Source: Amyelois transitella (taxonomy: Eukaryota; Arthropoda; Insecta; Lepidoptera; Pyralidae). From it: a DNA stretch of 64,000 bases. How positions within the stretch are numbered: the first letter of the stretch is position 1; each line of letters opens with the position of its first letter. The notes beneath the pieces are model-generated. The model was given only the letters and a program-made list of their open reading frames with translations, was not told the DNA's origin and made no database searches. Position numbers and translations under genes: made by a program. Where the stretch lies: positions 868,001 to 932,000 of the forward strand of contig NC_083535.1 in the NCBI RefSeq assembly GCF_032362555.1. Direction: 5' to 3'. Below are positions 10,063 through 20,893 of the stretch, piece after piece.

Positions 10063-11366
10063 GGTAGGTTTTGTGATATTTTTAAACGAACTTTTTTTTT
10101 TTGCATATTAGCATTACATGTTGGTACCAAGGGATATTATTGTTTTTTGTAAGTAAAGTTCAAAACGTTGATTCAATGCTGTGTTGTGCAAAATAAAAAC
10201 CATTATAGTTATTCGGCTAGAAGGAGGTAGGTATATTTTACTGTCTTTTTCGGAAATACATAGTTGTAAAGTTGACGTTGTTGAAGAAAATTCTGCAGTG
10301 TAGTTTGTTTTTTTCAATAGATAGAGTGATTCAAGAGGAAGGTTTATATGTATAATAACATCCATTAAATAGTGGAGAAATACTGTTATTTTTGAGGTTT
10401 CTAATGTAATGTCGTTAATTATCATATTTTTTCCACTTACATTGCAAACGCAGGCCTACGAGATTTATCAAAATTATGTAGTTATTATTTGTACACATTG
10501 AAAACGTCTACAGAAACACTGCGATGGTATATGATGGTACTAGTTAATTATAAACTAAGTCATTTTCGACAAGCGTAGCTAGAAAGTATATATTATCAAG
10601 TAACAAGTTTTTTATTTCCAATTAATTCAACTTTATAATTCCCTAGAGCTACCCAATATAGGGTTATTATTCCTATTTTTAAAGGTATATCCCATTTTTT
10701 CTCAAAATACCTACGTAAGGATGTCCTACGTATTGATAGCATGTGTCCCATTGTTTAACGATAGCTTTTAATTTCGTCGCTACAAAAAAAAAATGAGTAC
10801 CACGCCGCGCCCATATGGCTAAAGAAAACAAATGCTTAACCAAAAGTAAACCAATGTGTATCCTCGCGTTTTAGTGGGCCTGCGTACGCGCAGCCAGCGT
10901 CGCAATAAGTTGGATGAGTGCTTTTGTTTCATCCTCGAAGTGCAACAGATAAACATATAACTTACAATATTTATACAGTTTATTTGGGCGAAATTTGTGA
11001 CAGTTTGAAATAAAATATAAAACATTTTTGTTTTCTTAATACTTTTTTTCATATTTGGAATTTTTTACGTTTTTTTATATTTGGAATTTGAGTGCGTTTG
11101 ACCTCAATATGCCTGATGGTAGATTATTTTGCAAGATGAGGTCTAAATGGAGGCTCAAATGATGTCCATCGCTAAGTATATTGTAATTTTAATGCCATCA
11201 CTATCCAGATATCTCTCTTATTTCATTTGGGCTCTCTATAACCATGAGTCAGGAGTCTAACTTTCATATGACAATGTAAAACAGACCTTAATCCTTTTTG
11301 AACCATGATCGATAGGTTAAGTCAATAAGTAAATCTTTCACGATCAATAGATGTTTTAATACTTAC
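10063..11366. other. Intergenic DNA downstream of the gene ending at 10062
   Basis: 3' UTR to about 10215. 10255-10300 is a fragment of Repeat-C (GTTGACGTTGTTGAAGAAAA). The rest is unique and AT-rich, with a small GC patch near 10860-10900. Confidence 0.45.
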
Positions 11367-11552
11367 CTAATTTTAATTCAGCATCAAAATTTAAGTCAGT
11401 CAGTCTTTGTAATCTTCGACGAAGTATTTGTAAAATCCACCGTAATATCTGAAACTTCGGACGTTCAATGAATATTTTAGATTTAAGGTACGATTCTTTA
11501 GCGTGCATTCTGACATCGGTCTTTTTGCACCTTAGAATGACCACACATATCA
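11367..11552 (-). CDS. Orphan candidate exon, minus strand
   Basis: Acceptor TATCTTTTACAG and donor TTAG|GTAAGT bound 186 nt that stay open in one frame: two leading bases, 61 codons (including RCKKTDVRMHAKESYLKSK and RWILQILRRRLQRLTDLN), one trailing base. Basic and amphipathic. No partner exon found on either side and no family recognised, so it may be chance. Confidence 0.3.
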
Positions 11553-11761
11553 CTGTAAAAGATAGTAACAGGATAGGAACACTTACGGTATACTTAGACA
11601 GAGCCTATAAACACAAGACTCAAACACCCACGTTTTCCTCGTGGACCAATTGATATGCACAACTAGTGTCATCCCAGATCACGTTTAATTATTTACGGAT
11701 TAAGAGATATAATAATGACCGTTTGTTAGCCAACCGTATTAAAGAAAAATAACTACATATA

Positions 11762-11845
11762 GGTACAAAATGACGCCTCATTCTTGCAGGGGTAGGCTGA
11801 GACTACATCTTTTCACTTGCCACAATCGATGCAAACTTGTACTCA
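11762..11845 (-). repeat. LINE-B 3' end fragment, old
   Basis: ATGACGCCTCATTCTTGCAG then GGGTAGGCTGAGACTACATC; diverged complement of the LINE-B tail. Confidence 0.65.
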
Positions 11846-13009
11846 TTAACTTTCTTATATAAAAATGGAGAAATGTTAATTGCTAGCTTATTGCCTTAAA
11901 GTGAAGTCCCAAGTATTACCTTCCCTTAATTGGCTTTCACATTTTCACAAAATAGTGTACAAAGTCAAGATCTCCCGCTGAAACAGTCCTAACTGTTTCT
12001 ATTTATGAAAATTTTGCATACGCGCTGTGATTGGTCGGTGTCGTGTGACGTTTAGAAATGTGGCCACAAATAGCAGCGGACCTTTGCCTTAACGCCATGG
12101 AAACTAGCCCTGGGGTCATTGCGGGGGCCACCTCTGAAAGGGATCGTCTTCATCTCCAATCGATATCTCATTATGCCGGCTGCTCCACTCCGGATTAACT
12201 TAGGTTTGTATTACTAAGTTCTGTTAAATATATTAACTCGAATTTTAGCTTGAAGCTTTCATTGTTTTAGCGTTTAAATAAAATCATTAGTGTAGTGACT
12301 TCGACTTTATATATCACCTAAGTTTTGGGTTGATATTTAATAAGTTATGAATGAAAATTGTATAGATGACTTAGCCTTTGTCTACTTCATGTTGGATAGG
12401 ATTTGATGTTAGTATACTCAAATACACAGATCAATCAGAAAATGTTCAGTAATTCATCGTGTCCTGATTTAAAAACCCGTCAGTTATCACCCACACGCTG
12501 AATTCGAAAAAAGAGCTTCAAAACTGATCAGCCACTACAAAATTTAAAGGCAAGCGTGGGTTTCAATCGAGTGACAATGTAGAAATATCACACATGGTAA
12601 AATGAACTCTATACATAACGGGACAACTGCCAGTTCCCCACGACCATTTAGTGATGTACTCCACCACAAATGTCACGGATCAAATCGACAATAAACTTTA
12701 GGTGTTTGCTTAACATTTACGCCTTAATTGTGCTACTATGGAGGTTCGATCCTATGACAGTGCACCTTCGTCAGGATGTGTTATTTTACTATAAGTTTTC
12801 GACAAGGAGCAATATAAAAAAAAAACTTGGTAACATTAACGGGCGGACCAATTTCTTTCTTAGCTCACTTCACTAACATTATGAATAGAATCCTCGGTAA
12901 TAGTGCAAAGTCATCATAGAGTTATGTTATTTGCCATAAATTAAATTTACTGTTTATTTAGAGCAGCAGTGACCATGCATAATTTCCGCGCATATATTTT
13001 TTTTTCGAT
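11846..13009. other. Unique intergenic DNA with a GC-richer island at about 12015-12190
   Basis: The island contains CCAAT (ATTGG), TGTGACGT, GTGGCCAC, ATCGAT and CCGGATTAA sequences and no repeat; possible enhancer. 12420-12478 resembles decayed SINE-T1. No gene seen. Confidence 0.35.
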
Positions 13010-13790
13010 GCTCTCAGAGCGTCGGTGTTATGTGAATGCCCAAGTAATGCGTGTGGGGTTCAAATCCTACTTCGACCATGTACTATATATAATATCCAAA
13101 ATACTTTTCTTAGTTAAGAGTACCTACATTAGTTGAATTGCTAACCCACGCTCTTACGTCAAGGGAAAACATCGTGAGGAAACCTACACATTCTAGCAAC
13201 TGAATGTGTAAATCTAAATTCCCGTTCTCTTCACTCTTCAGACAGCCTGACTCTGCGTACTCCTCTGTTCCGGTCTACTTTTTTGGAGAAATCATTCCAG
13301 GTTCAGGCTCTAAGGCTCTGGAATGCTCTTCCTGAAATGATTAGGAGAGCTCCTAGTCGCTCTGCGTTCAAACATGCTGTGAAGGGGTTCTTTCTTCGGC
13401 AGATTAATAATGGATCATCCTAATTTGATATTTTATGTTACGGATTTTTTATTGTAATGTATGTATTTTGTCAGTATGCATGTGCACATTATCGCACCAA
13501 CTTAAAGTTTTTCTGTTTGGTCAGCTGGTTGACTGGTTGAGAATGCCAAACGGCATTAAGTCCGCCTTTTGTACATTTTTGTTTTTGTGCAATAAAGTTT
13601 AAATAAATAAATAAATGTGTGACCAAGAGTGAGGTCTCCTGCAAAGGTTGCAGAGGTCAGATGGTACTGTAAGAACCTGACTCATACAATCCAAGACCAT
13701 GATCGTAAAGGCGCATCCCGTGCTCTCCAGAAAGGTGAGGATGTAACCAGAACTAAAACCAGGAGGAAGAAGCTCATAGTCATGAAAATA
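13010..13790 (+). repeat. SINE-T2, split by a LINE insertion
   Basis: 5' part 13010-13215 (GAGCGTCGGTG, B box GGGTTCAAATCC, GGGAAAACATCGTGAGGAAA, GCAACTGAATGTGT); 3' part 13617-13790 (GTGTGACC, TCCTGCAAAGGTTGCAGAGG, AACCTGACTC). The two halves are continuous in the other SINE-T2 copies, so 13216-13616 was inserted. Confidence 0.75.
13216..13616 (+). mobile_element. 5'-truncated non-LTR retrotransposon (CR1/Jockey-like) inserted in SINE-T2
   Basis: 13257-13423 encodes a reverse-transcriptase ORF C-terminus (PLFRSTFLEKSFQVQALRLW, NALPEMIRRAPSRSAFKHAV, KGFFLRQINNGSS, stop), then a 3' UTR with GAATGCCAAACGGCATTAAG and a GTGCAATAAAGTTTAAATAA end. Flanked by the short direct repeat AATGTGT. Clade not certain. 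Confidence 0.7.
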
Positions 13791-13799
13791 CGTAAGAAC

Positions 13800-14213
13800 C
13801 TTCTAATTTATTAAACTATTTAATCTGAACGTTAATTATCTGGGCAGGTTACATTGAACACAGTAACATTATAGATTAACATATACCTATGTGCTTTACA
13901 TACAATTATATACACTCGAAATTCAAGACAAGGGAGGTGGGTTTGGGTCAATAGTGGGGTTAGAACTGCGCATGCGTCGCCCCGCCCTGATTCTGGGACA
14001 CCCGATGGTGTTAACTGCAAATAATATAAAGTACAGGTAAGGCCCAAGATAACAAAGCACAGAGGTAAAGGGTGCAACTGGGGACATAAAAAAGGTGACA
14101 GTATGATGATTCTGCTGGTAAAGATGGATGCTGTGCTGTATCTAACTTAAGGTTTAGGGCTTGCAAGCGGCTACAAATAATATAAAGTACAGGTAAGGCC
14201 CAAGGTAACAAAT
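13800..14213. repeat. Unique DNA with a 40-bp direct repeat
   Basis: About 14015-14056 and 14171-14212 share AAATAATATAAAGTACAGGT then AAGGCCCAAG(A/G)TAACAAA, spaced about 155 bp. Unknown origin; no gene seen. Confidence 0.6.
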
Positions 14214-14361
14214 GTGCCGTGTGGTTTCAGGGACCACTCCATATCTTTCAGATGAATGTCGTAAAAGGCGACTAAGGTATGGGCTTATAAACTTGGGATT
14301 CTTCTTTTGGGCAACGGGCTAGCAACCTGTCTCTATATGGATCTCATTTCCATCATTAATA
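14214..14361 (+). repeat. SINE-A copy, 3'-truncated
   Basis: GTGCCGTGTGGTTTCAGGGA to TTTCCATCATTAAT; lacks the 3' hairpin and tail. Confidence 0.8.
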
Positions 14362-14619
14362 ATACTTACCAAAAATAAAATATACAACGCAGACACAAAA
14401 TGATTACCTTTCTGTAATCGTTTTTATTTTGTCAACCCATTCGTTAAGCTTCTCACAAACCTTTGTTAATAACGAAAGTGCTTACTCAAATTATAGTAAT
14501 TATATTTCACTATTATTTAATTTTCCATGATGGCGTTAAAGGTTTGGTCCGCCGTGGAATGACCCCAGGATACATAATGGAATTAAAAAAGAAAATTAAA
14601 CAAATTACAATACAAAATT

Positions 14620-14876
14620 CATACATACATATAATCACGTCTATATCCCTTGCGGGGTAGACAGAGCCAACAGTCTTGCAAAGACTGAAAGGCGACGTTC
14701 AGCTATTTGGCTTTAAGATAGAATTGAGATTCAAATAGTGACAGGCTGCTAGACCATCGCCTAAAAAAGAATCCCAAGTTTGTAAGCCTTTCTCTTAGTC
14801 GCCTTTTACGACATCCATGGAAAAGAGTTGGAGTGGTCCTATTCTTTTTTGTATTGGTGCCAACGGACCACAAGGC
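14620..14876 (-). repeat. SINE-A copy, full length, left arm of an inverted pair
   Basis: Starts at an (ATGT)n complement (ATACATACATATAATCACGT) and ends with GTGCCAACGGACCACAAGGC, the mutated head. Confidence 0.88.
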
Positions 14877-14903
14877 AAATTTGGATTCTTTTGCACTCTT
14901 TGC

Positions 14904-15064
14904 ACTTGGGATTCTTTTTTAGGCGATGGGCTAGCAACCTGTCACTATTTAAATCTCAATTCTATCATTAAACGAAATAGCTGAACGTGGCCATTCAGTC
15001 TTGAAAAGACTGTTGGCTCTGTCTACCCCTCAAGGGATATAGACGTGACCATATGTATGTATGT
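14904..15064 (+). repeat. SINE-A copy, 5'-truncated, right arm of an inverted pair
   Basis: CACTTGGGATTCTTTTTTAG to GACCATATGTATGTATG. With the minus copy just before it, about 160 bp can pair in a hairpin. Confidence 0.88.
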
Positions 15065-15519
15065 AATAATTACCAATTCTCTTTTGATTACGGTCACACT
15101 GTAATAGTTAAAAGGTCACCCTCTTAGCCGCAATGATAAAAATAGATACATAAAATTTCCTCGCAAATAAATCTGATTACATTAATGCTACGAAAGTCTC
15201 GTCTACGACTCTGCTACGGCGTAGCATTCGTAGCGGTGCCGCGTCGTAGACCCATACCCTAATATAAAAGAAAATATACGACCGTTACTTATATAAATAG
15301 ACATGATTTGTATTTTTTTTTTGTTAATAAATAAACTCATTTTGATGGTATTTCGCACAGAGGCTAATACAACCTTCAAGTGTTTTTTTTTATTCTTAGG
15401 CAACGGAACGCGCAAAAGCCTAACTATAAGAGTTTTGAAAAGACTGTAAAGCCATACCTCGATGACTGATGGAATTAACATTCAGATTGTAACAGCTTTC
15501 TTGCTTAAAAGAAGAATTA
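15065..15519. other. Unique DNA with a dense CTACG inverted-repeat cluster
   Basis: 15201-15251 has GTCTACGAC ... GTCGTAGAC arms enclosing TGCTACGGCGTAGCA (15212-15226). Otherwise no gene or repeat seen. Confidence 0.5.
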
Positions 15520-15751
15520 CATACATACATACATGTCGTCACGTCTATATCCCTTACGGGGTAGACAGAGCCAATAATCCCGAATAGACTGAATGGCCAC
15601 GTTCAGCTGCTCGGCTTAATGATGGAATTGAGATCCGAACAGTGACAGGTTGCTAGCCCATCGCCTAAGAAAAGGACCGCAATTTCATAAGCCTATCCCT
15701 CAGTCGCCTTTTACGACATCCATGAGAAAGAGATGGAGTGGTACTAAAAAG
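15520..15751 (-). repeat. SINE-A copy
   Basis: Head missing (stops at GAGATGGAGTGGTACTAAAA); the tail side has three ATGT units. Confidence 0.85.
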
Positions 15752-16705
15752 AATTTCGAGTTTAAAAAAAGGATATATGTACTTTCCGGGACCCAATGTG
15801 GTTACGGACACTTATACATACAGACGTACAGACAGAAAATTCGCCTCACTACATAATACGATATAATTGTAATGTTTACACAGCCGATACGTCGATGAAA
15901 CGTTTTGTGACAGTTTCGACTACGAAACTCCTAATAAAGGCCGCTATTGTATTCCTTATAAAAATAAAAAATAAAAATATTTAAGTACTCATCACATAAT
16001 AGATTCTCTCGATGAGATTTTAACTCTATTAGTGTTGTATTAAGGTTCACTTTATGCATAGTTGTGGGATCAGGGCGTCATCCCTTTTATACAGGGTGAT
16101 ACGGCAATATTGTAGTAGCAAGACCCCCCGGGGTGATGTGGTCAGATATATTTGTTTCTTTATTAAAGTGAGCATACGCCCGTTCTGATGGTAAGCGGTT
16201 ACCGCTGCTTATAGACGCCAGTCAGGTTATCACAAGATATATAGAAATCTGATTACATAAGACAATAAAATAACTTAGTTTATGTTAAACTTTAGAATTT
16301 AAATGCAATGTGAAATCTTTATGATGTTACAAGTTCTAATTCAAAATTTTTATTCATTATTATAGGATAATTCATATCGCTTAATAATTGTCAAAACGTT
16401 TGGTTTCACAACATTGGTTGACGTCAAATAAACTACTTAAAACTAAGTTTACTGCCGCTTCCAAGGCGTCAGTGCAGAAGAAGCGGTAACATACTGCACT
16501 GCAGCATTTTCTTCAACAACGTCAACTTCATAATTATCCAAACTTAGAATAGAATGTGGACGAGAGAATACATTGTTCAGATTAATATATTTATATGAGG
16601 CAAGATTCTGACGAGGTCATGGCGACGTCACGTCCTATAGAACTAACCAATTCTTTACTTTTTTTTCCAAATAGGTATAATAAAAAACATTACACACCTT
16701 AGGCG
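15752..16705. other. Intergenic DNA with diverged repeats
   Basis: 16375-16560 is a diverged minus-strand Repeat-C (GACGTTGTTGAAGAAAATGC, TGACGTCA). 16160-16240 (GATGGTAAGCGGTTACCGCT) resembles a common lepidopteran LINE fragment. No gene. Confidence 0.45.
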
Positions 16706-16858
16706 GTTAGGCGACGGGCTAGCAACCTGTCACTATTTGAATCTCAATTCTATCATAAAGCCAAATAGCTGAACGTGGACATTCAGTCTTTTCAAGACTG
16801 TTGGCTCTGTCTACCCCGCAAGGGATATAGACGTGGCAATATTTATGTATGTATGTAT
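16706..16858 (+). repeat. SINE-A 3' part
   Basis: GGCGACGGGCTAGCAACCTG to ATTTATGTATGTATG. Confidence 0.85.
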
Positions 16859-17623
16859 TACACACCAACATGTTTAAATGCGCATAAAAAATCCCGCCTA
16901 ATTTATTAAAACGAAAGTTTGTTTTGTTTATTTGTCACCTCTTCACTTGTTATCTACTGAATATTCTTCTTGAAATGTAAAGACTGTAGAAGGACATACC
17001 TTTCATCCCGATCAAAACTATAGCTCCCGTGGGATTTGTGAAAAACCTGTATTCTTTTGTATTTATTTGTCACTTTTTATAGATTATCAAATTACCCAAA
17101 ATATTGCTCCTAATTATTTCTGTTTTATTTCTGTGTGTCTTAATTGTTCGAAATATATAAATAAAAATATTTAAAAAATTAGTCACGTTAAGCTGGTTAT
17201 ACAATCACGGTGGAAGTCACATCCGTATAAAGACTTTTCCCACAGAGCACCGTCATTTCAACAAATAACTCTTAATCCTCATTGTGACCACGTCTCAACA
17301 CTGTCCGAAATTCTTAAACCACAATGGAATTAGAAGTATGCGTCTTTGTCGCAAATTGGTCTGCCTTCGACCGTGAAATGACAGCGGGCGTTAATAAAAA
17401 CATGACAACATGTCAAAACTGATCAGATTTGGTAGGCGACAAGTGAAGCGCATTGTGTGAACGCTTTAGAAATCTGTGTGGGCTTATCGACAACTACGTG
17501 GGGCCAAACGGGATTTGAATGTGAGGTGGGAATATAGAATGAACAGGGATAGCGACGCCAATTCGTACCGGGCAAAGCAGTGATTGAGAGAAACTTTATT
17601 TAGCAGGTTACTCACTTACGAAA
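16859..17623. other. Unique intergenic DNA
   Basis: 17195-17580 is repeat-free and moderately GC-rich; several exon-like words, but no open frame with usable splice sites found. Confidence 0.35.
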
Positions 17624-17830
17624 TCTATACTAATATTATAAAGCTGAAGAGTTTGTTTGTTTGAACGCGCTAATCTCAGAAACTACTAGTTCCAATTCAA
17701 AAATTATTTTTGCGTTGAATATACCATTTATCGAGGAAGGCTTTAGGCTAAATGAAAACACGCTGCAACTATAAGGAGCAAAGAAATAATGGAATATGTG
17801 AAAAAAAACGGGGAAAATAATCCATCCTTA
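17624..17830 (+). mobile_element. Helitron-like H1, 3'-truncated
   Basis: Intact 5' end TCTATACTAATATTATAAAG, runs to CGGGGAAAATAATCCATCC; CTAG end missing. Confidence 0.75.
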
Positions 17831-18070
17831 ACCGAAATGGAAGAAGCTCATTTGTTCAATCGTTATTTTATCACCATGATGATCTCTCAGTGACTGTGTT
17901 TGCGCATCGCATTGTGCGAGATAATCGGCAGCCCTGAAATTCGAGCACGATTCTAATTCATAAATTTTTACGTTCATTCATTCTACGTGGACGTATCTAA
18001 TGGACCCGTAATTATTGTGGGTTTTTATCAATATTCCGGGTCAAAGTCACGTTTCTTATTACAGAGATAT

Positions 18071-18319
18071 AACATATAATCACGTCTATATCCTTTGCGG
18101 GGTAGACAGAACCAATAGTCAAAGACTGAAAGGCCACGTTCAGCTGTTTGGCATAATGATAGAATTCAAATTCAAATAGTGACACGTTGCTAGCCCATCG
18201 CCTAACAGAGGATTCTCAAGTATATAAGCGTATCCCTTAGTCGCCTTTTACGACATTAATAGGAAAGACATGGAATGGTCCTTTAATTTTTTTTATTGGT
18301 GCTGGGAACCACACGGCAA
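18071..18319 (-). repeat. SINE-A copy, full length, left arm of an inverted pair
   Basis: AACATATAATCACGTC to GGTGCTGGGAACCACACGGC. Faces the copy at 18385 head to head across 65 bp. Confidence 0.9.
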
Positions 18320-18384
18320 TATTCCATACGGTAAATCAAATAAGTACCTACATATGTGGAATTTTTATTTTATATGCTTTTTGT

Positions 18385-18647
18385 GCCGTGTGGTTCCCGG
18401 CACCAATACAAAAAAGAATAGGACCACTCCATCTCTTTCCCATGGATGTCGTAAAAGGCGACTAAGGGATATGCTTACAAACTTTGGATTCTTTTTTAGG
18501 CGATGGGCCAGCAACCTGTCGCTAGTTGAATCTCAATTCTATCATTAAGCCAAATAGCTGAACGTGGCCATTTAGTCTTTCATGACTGTTGGCTCTGTCT
18601 ACCTCGCAAGGGATATAGACGTGACCATATGTATGTATGTATGTATG
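18385..18647 (+). repeat. SINE-A, full length with perfect 14-bp target duplication
   Basis: TATATGCTTTTTGT occurs at 18371-18384 and again at 18648-18661, directly bordering the 263-bp element, which ends in five ATGT units. Long perfect duplications are the mark of target-primed retroposition and a young insertion. Confidence 0.95.
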
Positions 18648-18694
18648 TATATGCTTTTTGTACTAAACATTTTTTCTGTTTTATTTAATGCTAT

Positions 18695-18969
18695 CTAGCT
18701 GTGCCCGTGACTTCGTCCGCCTGGAATAGTTATTTTGGGCATCATTAAATCCCTGAAGGATGAATCATTTTCCCCGTTTTTTTTAAATTTTCAATTATTT
18801 CTTTGCTCCTTATAGTTGCAGCGTGATGTTATATATCTAGCCTAAAGCCTTCCTCGATAAATGGTCTATTCAACGCAAAAAATATTTTTTCAATTCGAAC
18901 CAGTAGTTCCTGACATTAGCGCGTTCCAACAAACAAACAAGCTCTTCAGCTTTCTAATATTAGTATAGA
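18695..18969 (-). mobile_element. Helitron-like H1, full length
   Basis: Minus strand TCTATACTAATATTAGAAAG ... GGCACAGCTAG; hairpin next to the CTAG end. Host dinucleotide A/T flanks, as Helitrons have. Confidence 0.8.
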
Positions 18970-19266
18970 TAAGTTATGCCAGGTTTTTACACAGGGGAAC
19001 TTAATTCATATCTGAAACAAACTCACATTATAAATGGAAAGACCTAAAAGAAATCATCTTGAATAAATCAAGGATTTTCTGGTGCATAGTCAGTTCTAAA
19101 GAACCTTACCAAAAATGAAGTCGAAATTACGAATGAAGAGAAGAATATCGGGAAGAGGAAAGATGAAGTTTCTGTCTACTCTCCAGGAGAGCGTATGTGA
19201 ATGTACAGAGGTCTACTTTCTGTGACTCTATATATGCCATGTGGTTCCCAGCACTTGAGAATAGAA
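18970..19266. other. Unique DNA
   Basis: 19120-19240 is purine-rich (GAAGAGAAGAATATCGGGAA); no frame or repeat recognised. Confidence 0.35.
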
Positions 19267-19432
19267 CTTTGTAAATTGACGCCCGATGAAAATGCTGCAG
19301 TGTTAGATTGTTCCGCCGCTTCTTCTACACATGCGCTTTGGAAGCGGCAGTAGTTATAATGAGATTTAAGTGATGTGACGTCAATAAGTGCTACTTTGTA
19401 TCCAATTTTGATAATAAATCTATTCTATCCTA
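19267..19432 (+). repeat. Repeat-C copy (CRE-containing 160-bp repeat)
   Basis: Family: GATGAAAATGCTGCAGTG, TTCCGCCGCTTCTTCTACAC, ATGCGCTTTGGAAGCGG, TGACGTCAATAAGTG, end AATAAATCTATTCTAT. Likely the 3' end of a retroposon. A perfect TGACGTCA is at 19376-19383. Confidence 0.8.
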
Positions 19433-19433
19433 A

Positions 19434-19627
19434 CTACTCCATCTCTTTAACAGTGATGTCATATAAGGCGACTAAGGAAAAGACTAATAAACTTGTGATG
19501 CTTCTTGTAGGCGATAACTTTTCACTATTTCAATCTCAATTCCATCATTAAGCCATACAGCTGATCATGGCCATTCAGTCTTTTCAAGACCGGCTCTGTC
19601 TACCCCGCAAAGAAAATAGACGTATGC
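19434..19627 (+). repeat. SINE-A copy, old
   Basis: Lacks the head; diverged. The younger copy at 19640 landed next to its 3' end. Confidence 0.8.
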
Positions 19628-19639
19628 AGTATATACAGC

Positions 19640-19898
19640 GTGCCGTGTGGTTCCCGGCACCAACACAAAAAAGAATAGGACGACTCCATCTCTTTCCCAT
19701 GGATGTCGTAAAAGGCGACTAAGGGATAGGCTTACAAACTTGGGATTCTTTTTTAGGCGATGGGCTAGCAACCTGTAACTATTTGAATCTCAATTCTATC
19801 ATTAAGCCAAATAGCTGAACGTGGCCATTCAGTACTTTCAAGACTATTGGCTCTGTCTACCCCGCAAGGGATATAGACGTGAACATATGTATGTATGT
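19640..19898 (+). repeat. SINE-A, full length with perfect 12-bp target duplication
   Basis: AGTATATACAGC at 19628-19639 and 19899-19910 borders the 259-bp element. Confidence 0.93.
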
Positions 19899-20141
19899 AG
19901 TATATACAGCCGTCGTCTCTCTAACACTATCAATCTTCCTACCTCAACCAGCATCGTCCAGTCATAAATATTGGCCACAAAAATGCGGTATCTGTTTGAA
20001 CAACTTAACTGACTCGGTTCGGCGCCGGCGCACGTGGTCATGTTGTTGCACTGTCTTCGCGGCTAATTACTGATTTATGCTGAGCACGAGGATTGAGCGA
20101 GTGTGCCGTGTTTTATGAGCGGAAGCGGGTAGCTTAAGGTT

Positions 20142-20398
20142 TGACGGCCTCTGTGGCGCAGCGGTAATACGCTTGTCTGTGACATCGGAGGTCCCGGGTT
20201 CGAATCCCGGCCAGGGCATGATGAGAAAAGAACTTTTTCTGATTGGCCTGGGTCTTGGATGTTTATCTATATTAAGTATTTATTATAAAATATAGCATCG
20301 TTGAGTTAGTATCTCGTAACACAAGTCTCAAAGAACTTACTTCGAGGCTAACTCAATCAGTGTAATTTGTCCCGTATATATTTATATTTATTTAAGAC
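20142..20398 (+). repeat. SINE-T1, full-length reference copy
   Basis: tRNA-like head with A box TGGCGCAGCGG (20154-20164) and B box GGTTCGAATCC (20197-20207); body TGATTGGCCTGGGTCTTGGA; nested hairpins GTTGAGTTAG/CTAACTCAA; tail rich in TTTA. The 5' and 3' tRNA ends do not form an acceptor stem, so this is a SINE. Confidence 0.92.
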
Positions 20399-20534
20399 AT
20401 CGGGAGGTATGCATGTTAGCGACAAACTTCCCAACACCAGCCATTAATCTACCAACCTTCCGGCTATACGAGCCGAATCATGTGAGATGTGTGGTCTACT
20501 TCGTTTGCTCTTTAAAGGGGCATCCTTAAGAAAG

Positions 20535-20751
20535 AAGAATAGGACCACTCCATCGCCTTTCCATGGGTGTCGTAAAAGGCGATTAAGGGATAAACTTATA
20601 AACTTGGTATTCTTCTTATAGGTGATGAGATAGCCACTATTTGAATCTCAATTCTATGAATAGGCCACACAGCTGAATGTGGCATCAGTCTTTTCAAGAC
20701 AATTGACTCTGCATACCTCGCAAGGGATATAGACGTGATTATATGTATGTA
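20535..20751 (+). repeat. SINE-A copy, lacks head
   Basis: GAATAGGACCACTCCATCGC to GATTATATGTATG. Confidence 0.82.
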
Positions 20752-20759
20752 GTATTCTT

Positions 20760-20893
20760 TTTTATTTTGCGCAGTGCAGTTTGTTTCGCCGCTTCTTCGA
20801 GTTCGAGTAGTTATAATCAGATTTAAGTCATGTGACGTCAATAAGTGATAACTTTTATCTAAATTTGAAAATAAATCTATTTTATTCTATTGG
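20760..20893 (+). repeat. Repeat-C copy
   Basis: GCAGTTTGTTTCGCCGCTTC, then TGACGTCAATAAGTG and AATAAATCTATTTTATTC. Confidence 0.75.

Noticed and set aside
11584..11700. Upstream partner for the 11.4-kb exon (ATG with donor ACC|GTAAGT)
   Set aside because: Only about 30 bp from the acceptor and out of phase.
20142..20214. tRNA gene candidates at the heads of the SINE-T1 copies
   Set aside because: A and B boxes are perfect, but the ends do not form an acceptor stem and the sequence runs on into a repeated SINE body.
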